Assembly: GCA_910575275.1 (NCBI GenBank)
Contig: CAJTEE010000013.1
Span: 1-38,141, forward strand
Length of the DNA stretch: 38,141 bases
Direction: 5' to 3'
Source: Lachnospiraceae bacterium
GTDB lineage: Bacteria; Bacillota; Clostridia; Lachnospirales; Lachnospiraceae
The position numbers were made by a program, and so were the translations under genes. Numbering within the stretch: the first letter of the stretch is position 1; every line of letters begins with the position of its first letter. Positions 16,430-23,747 of this stretch are shown piece by piece. The notes beneath the pieces were generated by a model. It worked only from the letters and a program-made list of their open reading frames with translations, was not told the DNA's origin and did not search any database.

Positions 16430-16527
16430 CTGACTGTTCCGGTTTTCGGTTTTTATTTCCGTCTGCGGCCGTCCTTTTGCAGCCGCTTCATTCTTCTGAA
16501 TGCCCGCAGGGCTTAAGCTCTGCCATG
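16378..16527 (-). promoter_or_regulatory. Structured 5' leader of the ABC transporter operon (putative attenuator/riboswitch)
   Basis: About 150 bases separate the predicted transcription start (near 16527) and the terminator. Visible helices on the minus strand include CATTC/GAATG (loop AGAA) and GCGGC/GCCGC, followed by CGG/CCG and then the terminator. The inner terminator bases (CGCGC/GCGCG) can also pair with each other in an alternative way. I compared it by memory with NiCo, cobalamin, SAM, TPP, FMN and glycine riboswitches and found no convincing match. A 12-codon ORF (ATG 16526, encoding MAELKPCGHSEE) begins almost at the transcription start and could be a leader peptide. Confidence 0.5.
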
Positions 16528-16533
16528 TTTTTT

Positions 16534-16562
16534 ATTATAGCGGGCTTTTGGGCGTGTGTCAA
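16534..16562 (-). promoter_or_regulatory. Consensus sigma-70-type promoter of the ABC transporter operon
   Basis: Minus strand TTGACA (16562-16557), 17-base spacer, TATAAT (16539-16534): a perfect match to both boxes and to the best spacing. Strong intrinsic promoter strength fits a unit controlled afterwards by transcription termination in the leader. Confidence 0.85.
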
Positions 16563-16569
16563 ATTCTTT

Positions 16570-17590
16570 TTACAAAACAGGCATTCTGTGTGCAATACTT
16601 TTATTAATGCACTTATTGATATCTTCTTCACGTTTGGCATTCCAATCTTTTGGATAATATGTTGCTTCAATCATGGTAAGTGTAAGTCCGGCTATTTTTG
16701 ATATAAATACAGGATTGATCAAATTATCAACCATCATTTGAATCACCATATTTCTAATCGGCTCTACCGCCAATGTTTTTTTATCTTTGCAGTTATTTTC
16801 CATTACTCCAAAATCTTGCGTAATATTATAAAACCATGAATTGAGGCTTTCTACCTGGAACTTACCCTTATATTTATATAAATACTCAAATAAATCATCT
16901 TTCTTCTTGATATGTTTCTTATTTTTTGACTCTGCATATTTTAATACCGCACACAAATCCCTTGACAAACCGCAAGGTATATTGACGTTTATACCATTTA
17001 TAAATAATTTTTTTATAATCTTCTGTGATATCTGATTATTTTATACTTGTAACAATACTTCTTTTGGCCGGCGCGATTAATGTCAACTTAATAAATAGCC
17101 TTAATATGATTCTCTGCAGGTATCTCTCTTCTTCCCTGATTCCAGCAGATTCATTCTGAAAGTTATCAATAGCTTTATCCAGTTCAGTTAAAATAGTTTT
17201 TATATCTTCACATTTATAACTTCCTCTCTCCACAGGTTCCAGCAATCTATACCTCTCGACAATTTCATCTTTAAATTTGCTGTAGTTATAATTCGAAAAA
17301 ATATCAGTTGCCTTGCCAGTCTCACCTAAGTAGTCATAGAAATTTCTAACCGACTCAAGATGCGACTCCATGGTTGATCTGGAATTAAGTTCGCCTCCAT
17401 CGTGATAATATCTGATACATTCCTCAACTGCGTTTATATTAATTCTGGCAGGTGCGTTTGACAACTGCACCTCCGGCAATCTTAAATATTTAATAAATTT
17501 GGTGATATGATTTAGATAAACATAATTTTTGGTAAGTAAATCTTTACGATCTTCAAAAAATTCATTTTTGAATTTTTGCATTACATCCAT
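16570..17590 (-). pseudogene. AT-rich tyrosine-recombinase-like gene split by a frameshift
   Basis: ATG 17590 (after GAGAGGAATAG) opens a 184-codon frame that ends at TAA near 17036. The adjacent frame continues at once with NNQISQKIIKKLFINGINV and stays open to 16570. Joined, they give about 340 residues with a tyrosine-recombinase layout: an N-terminal SAM-like core-binding region (HLESVRNFYDYLGE), a box-1-like RSIVTSIKNNQI, and a distal EPIRNMVIQMM...KIAGLTLTMIEATYY resembling HxxR...GH...Y. The usual His/Gly-His residues are replaced, so catalysis is doubtful even without the frameshift. The break lies at an A-rich run around 17036-17042. The region is much more AT-rich than its neighbours, which suggests transfer from elsewhere. 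A defective or domesticated integrase is the best reading. Confidence 0.6.
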
Positions 17591-17645
17591 TTCTATTCCT
17601 CTCAGCAAAATATTATGGCAAAAAAAGAATTAAACTATCAATTTC

Positions 17646-17674
17646 ACTTTAGTTTATTCATTCTATATTGTCAA
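17646..17674 (-). promoter_or_regulatory. Possible promoter of the recombinase-like gene
   Basis: Minus strand TTGACA (17674-17669), 17-base spacer, TAAAGT (17651-17646), 56 bases before the ATG at 17590. The -35 box is perfect, the -10 matches 4 of 6. Confidence 0.35.
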
Positions 17675-17690
17675 TGACATTTGCAGATAT

Positions 17691-17717
17691 AAAAACGGAG
17701 AGCCATCAAACTCTCCG
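17691..17717 (-). terminator. Intrinsic terminator of spmA
   Basis: Minus strand CGGAGAG (17717-17711) pairs with CTCTCCG (17702-17696) and is followed by TTTTT. The spmA stop codon (17708-17706) falls in the loop, so translation ends inside the hairpin. Confidence 0.75.
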
Positions 17718-18329
17718 CTTCCCATCCATCATCTTGCAATACACCACCGCCACCAATGTACTCACTGCCGTAGCCGCAATCCCCGGCCCTACGACTGCCG
17801 CCGGGTTCACACTTCCATACTGGCTCCGATAGGCGATCATATTGATCGGGATCAGCTGCAGCGACGAGATATTGATAATCAGAAACGCGCACATCTCATT
17901 GCTGGCCGTACCCCGCGGCATTGCCCTGGTTCCCTGTGCGCTTCCCGCGGCCCTGCGCTCCTCCTCTAAATTCTTAAGCTCCTCCATCGCCCGTAATCCC
18001 GCAGGCGTCGCGGCCCATCCGAGCCCTAAGATATTCGCGATCATATTCGTGGCGATGTGGGAGGCCGCCGGATGCTCCGTGGGAAGGCCCGGAAATAAAA
18101 ATCGGATCACCGGCTTCATTTTTTTCGTGAGCTCCCCGATCAGTCCTGCCTCCTCGCCTACCTTTAAGATCCCGCACCAAAATGACATGATTCCTAGCAT
18201 GGTCACACAGAGTGCGACCGCCTCCTTCACCGAATCCAGCACCCCGTTCGTGACGGCCGCCATATTGCCGTGCACGGCCGCCCAGAAGATCCCGGCCGCG
18301 ATCATGCCGGCCCACAAATAATTCAGCAT
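17706..18329 (-). CDS. spmA: Spore maturation protein A
   Basis: A 207-residue membrane protein of the nucleoside-recognition (Gate) domain family. It begins MLNYLWAGMIAAGIFWA and contains the family pattern VTMLGIMSFWCGILKVGEEAGL, FPGLPTEHPAASHIATNMIANILGLGWAATPAGL and the conserved NEMCAFLIINISSLQLIPINMIAYR, with several membrane segments. SpmA helps dehydrate the spore core during sporulation. The start follows AAGGAGGG. In Bacillus spmB follows spmA directly; here a terminator follows at once and spmB is not in the window, with an AT-rich recombinase-like gene in its place. This gene marks the organism as a likely spore former. Confidence 0.9.
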   Translation of the reverse strand: MLNYLWAGMIAAGIFWAAVHGNMAAVTNGVLDSVKEAVALCVTMLGIMSFWCGILKVGEEAGLIGELTKKMKPVIRFLFPGLPTEHPAASHIATNMIANILGLGWAATPAGLRAMEELKNLEEERRAAGSAQGTRAMPRGTASNEMCAFLIINISSLQLIPINMIAYRSQYGSVNPAAVVGPGIAATAVSTLVAVVYCKMMDGKRRV

Positions 18330-18380
18330 AAAAATCCCTCCTTCCTGTCAGATTCTATGACAGAAAAGAGGGATTCATAC

Positions 18381-18518
18381 ATGCTTTATCCGGGCTCCTC
18401 AAGACGGGCAAAAAACCAGGAATTTGCCGGGGTCATCATCGGAGCTTTGTCCTGTCTCCTTTGTGTCATACTGGTAAGCCTTGCTTCTCCTGATCAAAAG
18501 GCGACCTCGACCGTATAA
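18381..18518 (+). CDS. Short single-span membrane peptide, hypothetical
   Basis: A 45-residue reading frame starting at ATG 18381 with AGAGGG eight bases before it. It has a basic N-terminus (MLYPGSSRRAKNQEF), one strong membrane helix (AGVIIGALSCLLCVILVSLA) and a short polar tail. It is divergent from spmA (51 bases between starts). I recognise no family. The good ribosome binding site and the positive-inside arrangement support it; length and absence of known relatives weigh against. It could be a sporulation-related small membrane protein, as inference from the neighbour only. Confidence 0.4.
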   Translation: MLYPGSSRRAKNQEFAGVIIGALSCLLCVILVSLASPDQKATSTV

Positions 18519-18550
18519 AAACAAGCAGGAGGGAATCCTTTCCCTCCTGC
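18517..18550 (-). terminator. Terminator of the fatty-acid synthesis operon
   Basis: GCAGGAGGGAA and its exact complement form an 11-bp stem (18525-18550), followed on the minus strand by TTGTTTTTATA. It lies just after the last gene of the operon; the plus-strand side has no T-tract. Confidence 0.75.
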
Positions 18551-18553
18551 CTG

Positions 18554-19690
18554 TCACCCTTCACACAATTCCCGCATCACCTCGGATACCGTCTCGATCC
18601 TTTTGCAGCGGTACGCGTTGCTGCCGCAGAACAAAAGAGCATCCTGAAGCTTCCCCTCCGCGGCGTTGATGAGTGCTTTTGTGATACAGTATGGCGTCTT
18701 CGCCGGGTCGCAGTGCGCCAGGCATTGAAAACAGCGTTCGACCGGGAGCCTGCCCTTTGCTACGCGGGCCAGAAACTCATTCCGGATCGCTCTCCCCGGC
18801 ATTCCGACCGGGCTTTTTACGATGACAATGTCCTCCTCGTTTGCGTCCAGATACGTCTTTTTATACGCCATGGGCGCATCGCATTCCTCCGTCGTCACGA
18901 AACGCGTCGCCACCTGCACGCCATCCGCGCCAAGCTCCATCTCATGCAGCACATCCTGATGGTTAAACACACCGCCGGCCGTGATCACAGGGATTTTCTT
19001 TTTATATTTTGCAGCAAATTCCTTTACCACCCGGATAATCCCGCGGATCTCCTCGTCGTACCGGCCTCTGTCATACGTATGCGCCACATCCGCGGTATCC
19101 GCACCGTAAGCGGACAGCTCCTCTCTCGAAAAGCCCAGATGCCCGCCGGCTCTCGGACCCTCCACCACCACAAAATCCGGCGCCGTCTTATACTTTCTGT
19201 CCCACATCCGGCAGATGACAAGCGCGGATTTGATCGAGGAAACAATCGGCGCCAGCATAGTACGGCGCTTTGAGGCCTCATTTTCCTGCCCTTCCGCCTC
19301 TGCCACGAATTTCGGCATATCCACCGGCAGCCCCGCTCCGGATATGATCACATCGGCCCCGGCGCGGACCGCCTCCTTTACGTAACTTGCATACTCCCTC
19401 GTCGCCACCATGATATTAAAGCCGATGATCCCCTCCGGTGCGATCCTTCTAGCCTTTTTCAGCTCCTCGTGGATCGCCTTTAAATTCGCCTCCAGTGGAT
19501 TTTTCAAAAAATCCGGGCGTTTAAATCCGATCTGCGCCGTGGAGATGATGCCGATCCCGCCGGCCTTCGCCACGGCCCCGGCCAGGGAAGAGAGACTGAT
19601 TCCCACACCCATGCCGCCTTGAATAACCGGGCGTTCTGCAGACAGTCGGCCGATCTGCAGGGGTTTTATTTGCAGCGTATCCTGTCCCAT
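18554..19690 (-). CDS. Nitronate monooxygenase/FabK-family flavoprotein with Cys-rich C-terminus
   Basis: A 378-residue TIM-barrel flavoprotein of the 2-nitropropane dioxygenase-like family. It starts RPVIQGGMGVGISLSSLAGAVAKAGGIGIIS, carries EGPRAGGHLGF and ends the barrel with PVITAGGVFNHQDVLHEMELGADGVQVATRF, the FMN phosphate site. Unlike FabK (26878-27801) it has a ~70-residue tail with at least five cysteines (CFQCLAHCDPAKTPYC and FCGSNAYRC), which could hold a metal or iron-sulfur cluster. It is the last gene of the fatty-acid operon, 24 bases after accDA. It might be a second enoyl reductase or a detoxifying oxidase; the first is doubtful because FabK is already present. Start after AGGAGG. 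Confidence 0.85.
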   Translation of the reverse strand: MGQDTLQIKPLQIGRLSAERPVIQGGMGVGISLSSLAGAVAKAGGIGIISTAQIGFKRPDFLKNPLEANLKAIHEELKKARRIAPEGIIGFNIMVATREYASYVKEAVRAGADVIISGAGLPVDMPKFVAEAEGQENEASKRRTMLAPIVSSIKSALVICRMWDRKYKTAPDFVVVEGPRAGGHLGFSREELSAYGADTADVAHTYDRGRYDEEIRGIIRVVKEFAAKYKKKIPVITAGGVFNHQDVLHEMELGADGVQVATRFVTTEECDAPMAYKKTYLDANEEDIVIVKSPVGMPGRAIRNEFLARVAKGRLPVERCFQCLAHCDPAKTPYCITKALINAAEGKLQDALLFCGSNAYRCKRIETVSEVMRELCEG

Positions 19691-19714
19691 TTTCCGTCCT
19701 CCTGACCTCTTTTC

Positions 19715-21466
19715 TTAAAATTTGCGGAAACGCTCGTATCTCTTTTTCGACGCCGTTTCCCCATCTACGGCCCCCCAGGTCTCAAAAAATCCCTCTATCG
19801 CCTGTTCCAGTATTTCGGCAAGCGCAGGAAGCGCCGCTTTCGACGCCGGCTCATCCTCGGGGATTACCCGTTCGATGATGCCGAGCGCGTAGAGCTCCCA
19901 AGCCGTTATCCTCATGACTCCGGCCGCCTCCCTGGCCTTCTTGCCATCCTTCCACAGAATGGAGGCAAAACCCTCAGGCGAAAGTACGGAATAGATGGCG
20001 TTTTCCAGCATCCATACTTCATTTGCAACTGCCATCGCAAGCGCGCCGCCGCTTCCGCCCTCGCCGATCACGATCGAGAGCACCGGCACCTTCAAGGCCG
20101 ACAGCTCCAAAAGATTTCGGGCGATCGCCTCGCCCTGCCCCCGTTCCTCGGCCTCCATCCCGCAGAACGCGCCCGGCGTATCGACAAAGCAGATCACCGG
20201 CCGATGAAAGGCCTCCGCCTCCTTCATCAGACGCAGCGCCTTCCGATAGCCCTCCGGCGACGGCATTCCGAAATTGCGGTGCAGATTTTCCTTTGTTGAT
20301 TTTCCCTTTTCCTGGCCGATCACCGTCACGGGCCGCCCGTGGAAGCTTGCGATCCCGCCGATGACGGCTCCGTCATCCTTAAAATACCGGTCTCCGTGAA
20401 GCTCGATGAAGTCCTCAAACAGCGCATGGATATAATCCGAAGCTACGAGGCGGTCCGAGCTACGCGAAAGCAGTACGGAATCCCATGCACTCTTAAGGAG
20501 CACGGCCGTCCTTCCCCGGTGTGCCGGCTCTTTGCCGGAGGATAGGGAGGTGGGCTTTTCAACCCCGCACGCCGCCGGATCGTTTTCCTTCCCCGCATGC
20601 AGCTTAAGGATCCGCGTCAGTATCTCCCTGCATTCCTTCCTCTCCACGAGACGATCCACAAAGCCGTGCTCCAAAAGAAATTCCGCCCGCTGAAAGCCCT
20701 CCGGCAGCTTCTGCCCAATCGTCTGCTCGATCACGCGCGGACCCGCAAAGCCGATCAGCGCCCCCGGCTCCGCGAGAATGATGTCGCCTAACATGGCAAA
20801 GCTCGCCGTCACACCTCCCGTCGTAGGATCGGTCAGCACGCTCACGAAAAGCTGACCGGCCTCGTGGTGGCGCTTTAAGGCCGCGGCCGTTTTTGCCATC
20901 TGCATGAGGGAAACGATCCCCTCCTGCATTCTTGCGCCGCCCGAGCAGGCAAACAGGATCACCGGAAGTTTTGCCTCGGTCGCACGCTCCACGGCGCGTG
21001 TGATCTTCTCCCCGACGTTATGGCCCATGCTGCTCATTAAAAATCTGGCGTCGCAGACGCCGATGACCGTCCGAAAGCCGCCGATCGTACACGTTCCCGT
21101 CACGACCGCCTCGTTAAGCCGCGTCTTCTCTCTCGCGGACGCCAACTTCTTTTCATAGCCGGCAAAATGCAGCGGATTGCAGACCTCCATCTCCCGGTCC
21201 CATTCTTCAAAGCTTTCTGCATCTGCCGTCATCTCGATCCGGCGGTACGCATGTACCCGGAAATAGCCGCCGCATTTGGGGCAGATATAAAAATTTTGTT
21301 TTACATCCTCGGCATAAATCGGCTTCCCGCACTTGTTGCACTTGCGCCAGAGCCCCGCCGGAATCACCGGCGCTTCTCCCGTCTGCTCCTTTTTTTCCTT
21401 GTTCTCCTCTGTGCGGCTTTTCATGTCAATTTTCGTATAGGTTTTTTTAAACATATCCCTTAACAT
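19715..21466 (-). CDS. accDA: Acetyl-CoA carboxylase carboxyltransferase, fused beta-alpha subunits (AccD-AccA)
   Basis: A 583-residue fusion of both carboxyltransferase subunits, which normally are separate proteins. Residues about 35-285 are AccD-like: zinc ribbon Cys43, Cys46, Cys62, Cys65, then [10 protein letters not shown] and [18 protein letters not shown]. Residues about 325-583 are AccA-like: [41 protein letters not shown] and [12 protein letters not shown] with [10 protein letters not shown]. About 40 less conserved residues link them. The enzyme moves the carboxyl group from carboxybiotin on AccB to acetyl-CoA, giving malonyl-CoA. Start at 21466 after AAGGAG. The order D then A within one chain guarantees equal amounts of both subunits. 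Confidence 0.95.
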   Translation of the reverse strand: MLRDMFKKTYTKIDMKSRTEENKEKKEQTGEAPVIPAGLWRKCNKCGKPIYAEDVKQNFYICPKCGGYFRVHAYRRIEMTADAESFEEWDREMEVCNPLHFAGYEKKLASAREKTRLNEAVVTGTCTIGGFRTVIGVCDARFLMSSMGHNVGEKITRAVERATEAKLPVILFACSGGARMQEGIVSLMQMAKTAAALKRHHEAGQLFVSVLTDPTTGGVTASFAMLGDIILAEPGALIGFAGPRVIEQTIGQKLPEGFQRAEFLLEHGFVDRLVERKECREILTRILKLHAGKENDPAACGVEKPTSLSSGKEPAHRGRTAVLLKSAWDSVLLSRSSDRLVASDYIHALFEDFIELHGDRYFKDDGAVIGGIASFHGRPVTVIGQEKGKSTKENLHRNFGMPSPEGYRKALRLMKEAEAFHRPVICFVDTPGAFCGMEAEERGQGEAIARNLLELSALKVPVLSIVIGEGGSGGALAMAVANEVWMLENAIYSVLSPEGFASILWKDGKKAREAAGVMRITAWELYALGIIERVIPEDEPASKAALPALAEILEQAIEGFFETWGAVDGETASKKRYERFRKF

Positions 21467-21493
21467 ATCGAAGCTCCTTTATCCCTACATTCC

Positions 21494-22846
21494 CTATCTG
21501 CATGCACCCGGAAAATGGGTCGGAATGAAATCCGTATCAAATTCCCCGCTTTGGAAATCCGGGTCATTCACAATGTCATATTGAAAATCCAGATTGGTCG
21601 TAACCCCCTCGATCACCAGCTCCCCGAGCGCGCTGCGCATCTTCGCGATCGCCGATTCTCGGTCCCTGTCATGGACGATCAGCTTCAGAATCATAGAATC
21701 ATAATTCGACGGGATCCTGTAATTGGTATAGACGGCCGTGTCCACCCGAACCCCGCGCCCTCCCGGCAGATGCAGATCCGTGATCACTCCCGGACAAGGC
21801 ATAAAATTTTTATCCGGATTTTCCGCGTTGATCCGGCACTCGATCGCGTGTCCCGAAATACGGACATCCTCCTGGCGCACCGAGAGCGGCATGCCGGCGG
21901 CAATCCGGATCTGTTCCTTGATCAGATCCAGGTCTGCCACTGCCTCTGTCACCGGATGCTCGACCTGAATGCGCGTATTCATCTCCATAAAATAGAAATT
22001 TTTGTCTGCATCCAGCAAAAATTCGATGGTACCAGCGTTCTCATAGCCTGCGGCCCTCGCGGCCCGGACCGCCGTCTCTCCCATCCGCTCCCGCAGTTCT
22101 TCGGAGATCGCCGGCGATGGGGACTCCTCCAGCACCTTCTGATGTCTTCTCTGGATCGAGCAATCCCGCTCCCCTAAATGCACCACGTTCCCGAACCGAT
22201 CCGCGAGGATCTGGAACTCAACGTGCCTGGGCCTTTCCACATACCGCTCGATGTACATCGCGTCATCGGAAAAGCCCTTTACGGACTCCAGCTGGGCGTT
22301 TTGGAAATTGGCCTCAAAGTCCTCCTCCGATCGGGAGATTCGCATGCCCTTTCCGCCGCCGCCGCTTGACGCCTTGATCATGACCGGAAAGCCGATTTCC
22401 TTTGCCGTTAAAAGGCCCTCTGCCGCCGTGCGGCACGCCTCCCTGCTTCCCGGGACCACCGGCACGCCGGCCTCCTGCATCGTCCTCCTCGCCTCAGATT
22501 TATTTCCCATACGGCTTATGACCGCAGACGACGGGCCGATAAACGCGATGCTGCATTTTTCACAGAGCTCGGCGAAGCGGGCGTTTTCTGACAAAAAGCC
22601 GAAGCCCGGATGAACCGCATCGGCCTTCATCGCCTCACAGGCCGAAAGGATCCGCTCCATATCCAAGTAGCTCTCCGAGGAGGCCGCCGGCCCTATACAG
22701 ATCGCCTCGTCGGCCAAAAGCGTGTGCAGCGCGTCCCGATCGGCCTCCGAATAGACCGCCACACTCTTGATTCCCATCTCTCTCAACGCACGGATAATCC
22801 GGACTGCGATCTCGCCGCGGTTTGCAATCAGAACTTTCTGGAACAT
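21494..22846 (-). CDS. accC: Biotin carboxylase, acetyl-CoA carboxylase subunit C
   Basis: A 450-residue ATP-grasp enzyme that carboxylates the biotin on AccB. It starts MFQKVLIANRGEIAVRIIRA at ATG 22846 (upstream open frame overlaps fabZ and is rejected) and has KASSGGGGKGM (ATP-binding glycine loop), HVEFQILAD, ERDCSIQRRHQKVLEESPSP, MEMNTRIQVEHPVTE (catalytic Glu/Asn/Arg) and GHAIECRINAE. Length is that of standard AccC. It lies between fabZ and accDA, 11 bases after fabZ. Confidence 0.96.
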   Translation of the reverse strand: MFQKVLIANRGEIAVRIIRALREMGIKSVAVYSEADRDALHTLLADEAICIGPAASSESYLDMERILSACEAMKADAVHPGFGFLSENARFAELCEKCSIAFIGPSSAVISRMGNKSEARRTMQEAGVPVVPGSREACRTAAEGLLTAKEIGFPVMIKASSGGGGKGMRISRSEEDFEANFQNAQLESVKGFSDDAMYIERYVERPRHVEFQILADRFGNVVHLGERDCSIQRRHQKVLEESPSPAISEELRERMGETAVRAARAAGYENAGTIEFLLDADKNFYFMEMNTRIQVEHPVTEAVADLDLIKEQIRIAAGMPLSVRQEDVRISGHAIECRINAENPDKNFMPCPGVITDLHLPGGRGVRVDTAVYTNYRIPSNYDSMILKLIVHDRDRESAIAKMRSALGELVIEGVTTNLDFQYDIVNDPDFQSGEFDTDFIPTHFPGACR

Positions 22847-22857
22847 ATTTCCACCGC

Positions 22858-23280
22858 CTAACCGATCATGAAGGTGAGCTCTGCCGACACGGCCACCTTG
22901 CCGTCTATCGTCGCGACCGCGTTTCCGACACCCACCGGCCCTTTTTGCCGGATGATCTGGCACTCCAGACGCAGGACATTGCCCGGAACCACCTTTTTCT
23001 TAAACCTTACATGATCCATCCCGCCAAAATACGCGGTCTTCCCTTTATTCTCCTCAAGACTCAAAGCCGCCACGGCTCCCGTCTGCGCCAGCGCCTCCAC
23101 GATCAAAACACCCGGCATGACCGGCTCTCCCGGAAAATGCCCCGCAAAATACGGTTCGTCAAAGCTCACGGCCTTGTATCCCACGGCCCTGACCCCCGGC
23201 TCAAGCTCCTCGATGCGGTCAATCAGCAAAAACGGATGCCTGTGGGGGATGATCGCCTCAATTTCCTTAATTCCCAGCAT
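22858..23280 (-). CDS. fabZ: 3-hydroxyacyl-ACP dehydratase FabZ
   Basis: A 140-residue hot-dog-fold enzyme that removes water from 3-hydroxyacyl-ACP to give trans-2-enoyl-ACP. It begins [23 protein letters not shown]; the catalytic His48 ([14 protein letters not shown]) and Glu62 (VEALAQTG) are present. The start at 23280 has AGGAGG seven bases before it. No second dehydratase or isomerase for unsaturated chains is seen in the window. Confidence 0.96.
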   Translation of the reverse strand: MLGIKEIEAIIPHRHPFLLIDRIEELEPGVRAVGYKAVSFDEPYFAGHFPGEPVMPGVLIVEALAQTGAVAALSLEENKGKTAYFGGMDHVRFKKKVVPGNVLRLECQIIRQKGPVGVGNAVATIDGKVAVSAELTFMIG

Positions 23281-23293
23281 ATTGATCCTCCTT

Positions 23294-23734
23294 TTACCGG
23301 ATCCGGAACAACGGCTGCCCGTATTCGACCGTATCCTCATTCTTCACGAGCACCGCCTCGACGACACCGTCGTACTCGCACTCGATCTCATTCATCAGCT
23401 TCATGGCCTCAACAATGCCGATGACCTGGCCCTTTTTCACGGTGTCTCCGACTCGCACAAAATCGGCGGCCTCCGGGGAGGGTGAGGAATAAAACGTGCC
23501 GACAAGCGGACAGGTCACGATCCGGTCTGAGGGCAGGGCGACCGCCTCCGCCGGATCCTCCTGCACTGCGGGAGACGCCTGCACCGCAGAAACGGGCTGC
23601 GGTGTCCCCTCCATTATCACAGCCTCCCCTTTTCTTCTGATCACGAGTCTCGTATCCCCCTGTTCCAGCTCAAGGTCCGTGAGCGCGTAGGCGGAAACGG
23701 CCTTCATAAGCGCAAGGATGTCCTTTATCTCCAT
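23294..23734 (-). CDS. accB: Biotin carboxyl carrier protein of acetyl-CoA carboxylase
   Basis: A 146-residue protein: an N-terminal helix-rich part (about 1-35), a flexible Pro/Ala/Glu linker (about 40-70) and a C-terminal biotinyl domain (about 71-146) with [12 protein letters not shown] and the biotinylation motif EAMKLMNEI, Lys112 being the modified residue. The start at ATG 23734 follows AAGGAG. It carries carboxybiotin from AccC to the AccDA fusion. Confidence 0.96.
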   Translation of the reverse strand: MEIKDILALMKAVSAYALTDLELEQGDTRLVIRRKGEAVIMEGTPQPVSAVQASPAVQEDPAEAVALPSDRIVTCPLVGTFYSSPSPEAADFVRVGDTVKKGQVIGIVEAMKLMNEIECEYDGVVEAVLVKNEDTVEYGQPLFRIR

Positions 23735-23747
23735 TGATCCGTTCTCC

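Noticed and set aside
16378-16527. Leader as a NiCo or cobalamin riboswitch
   Set aside because: Compared from memory with the conserved cores; only loose resemblance, so only an unassigned structured leader is claimed.
17009-17060. Programmed -1/+1 frameshift in the recombinase-like gene
   Set aside because: No clear slippery heptamer with downstream stem; catalytic residues are also missing, so decay is the simpler explanation.
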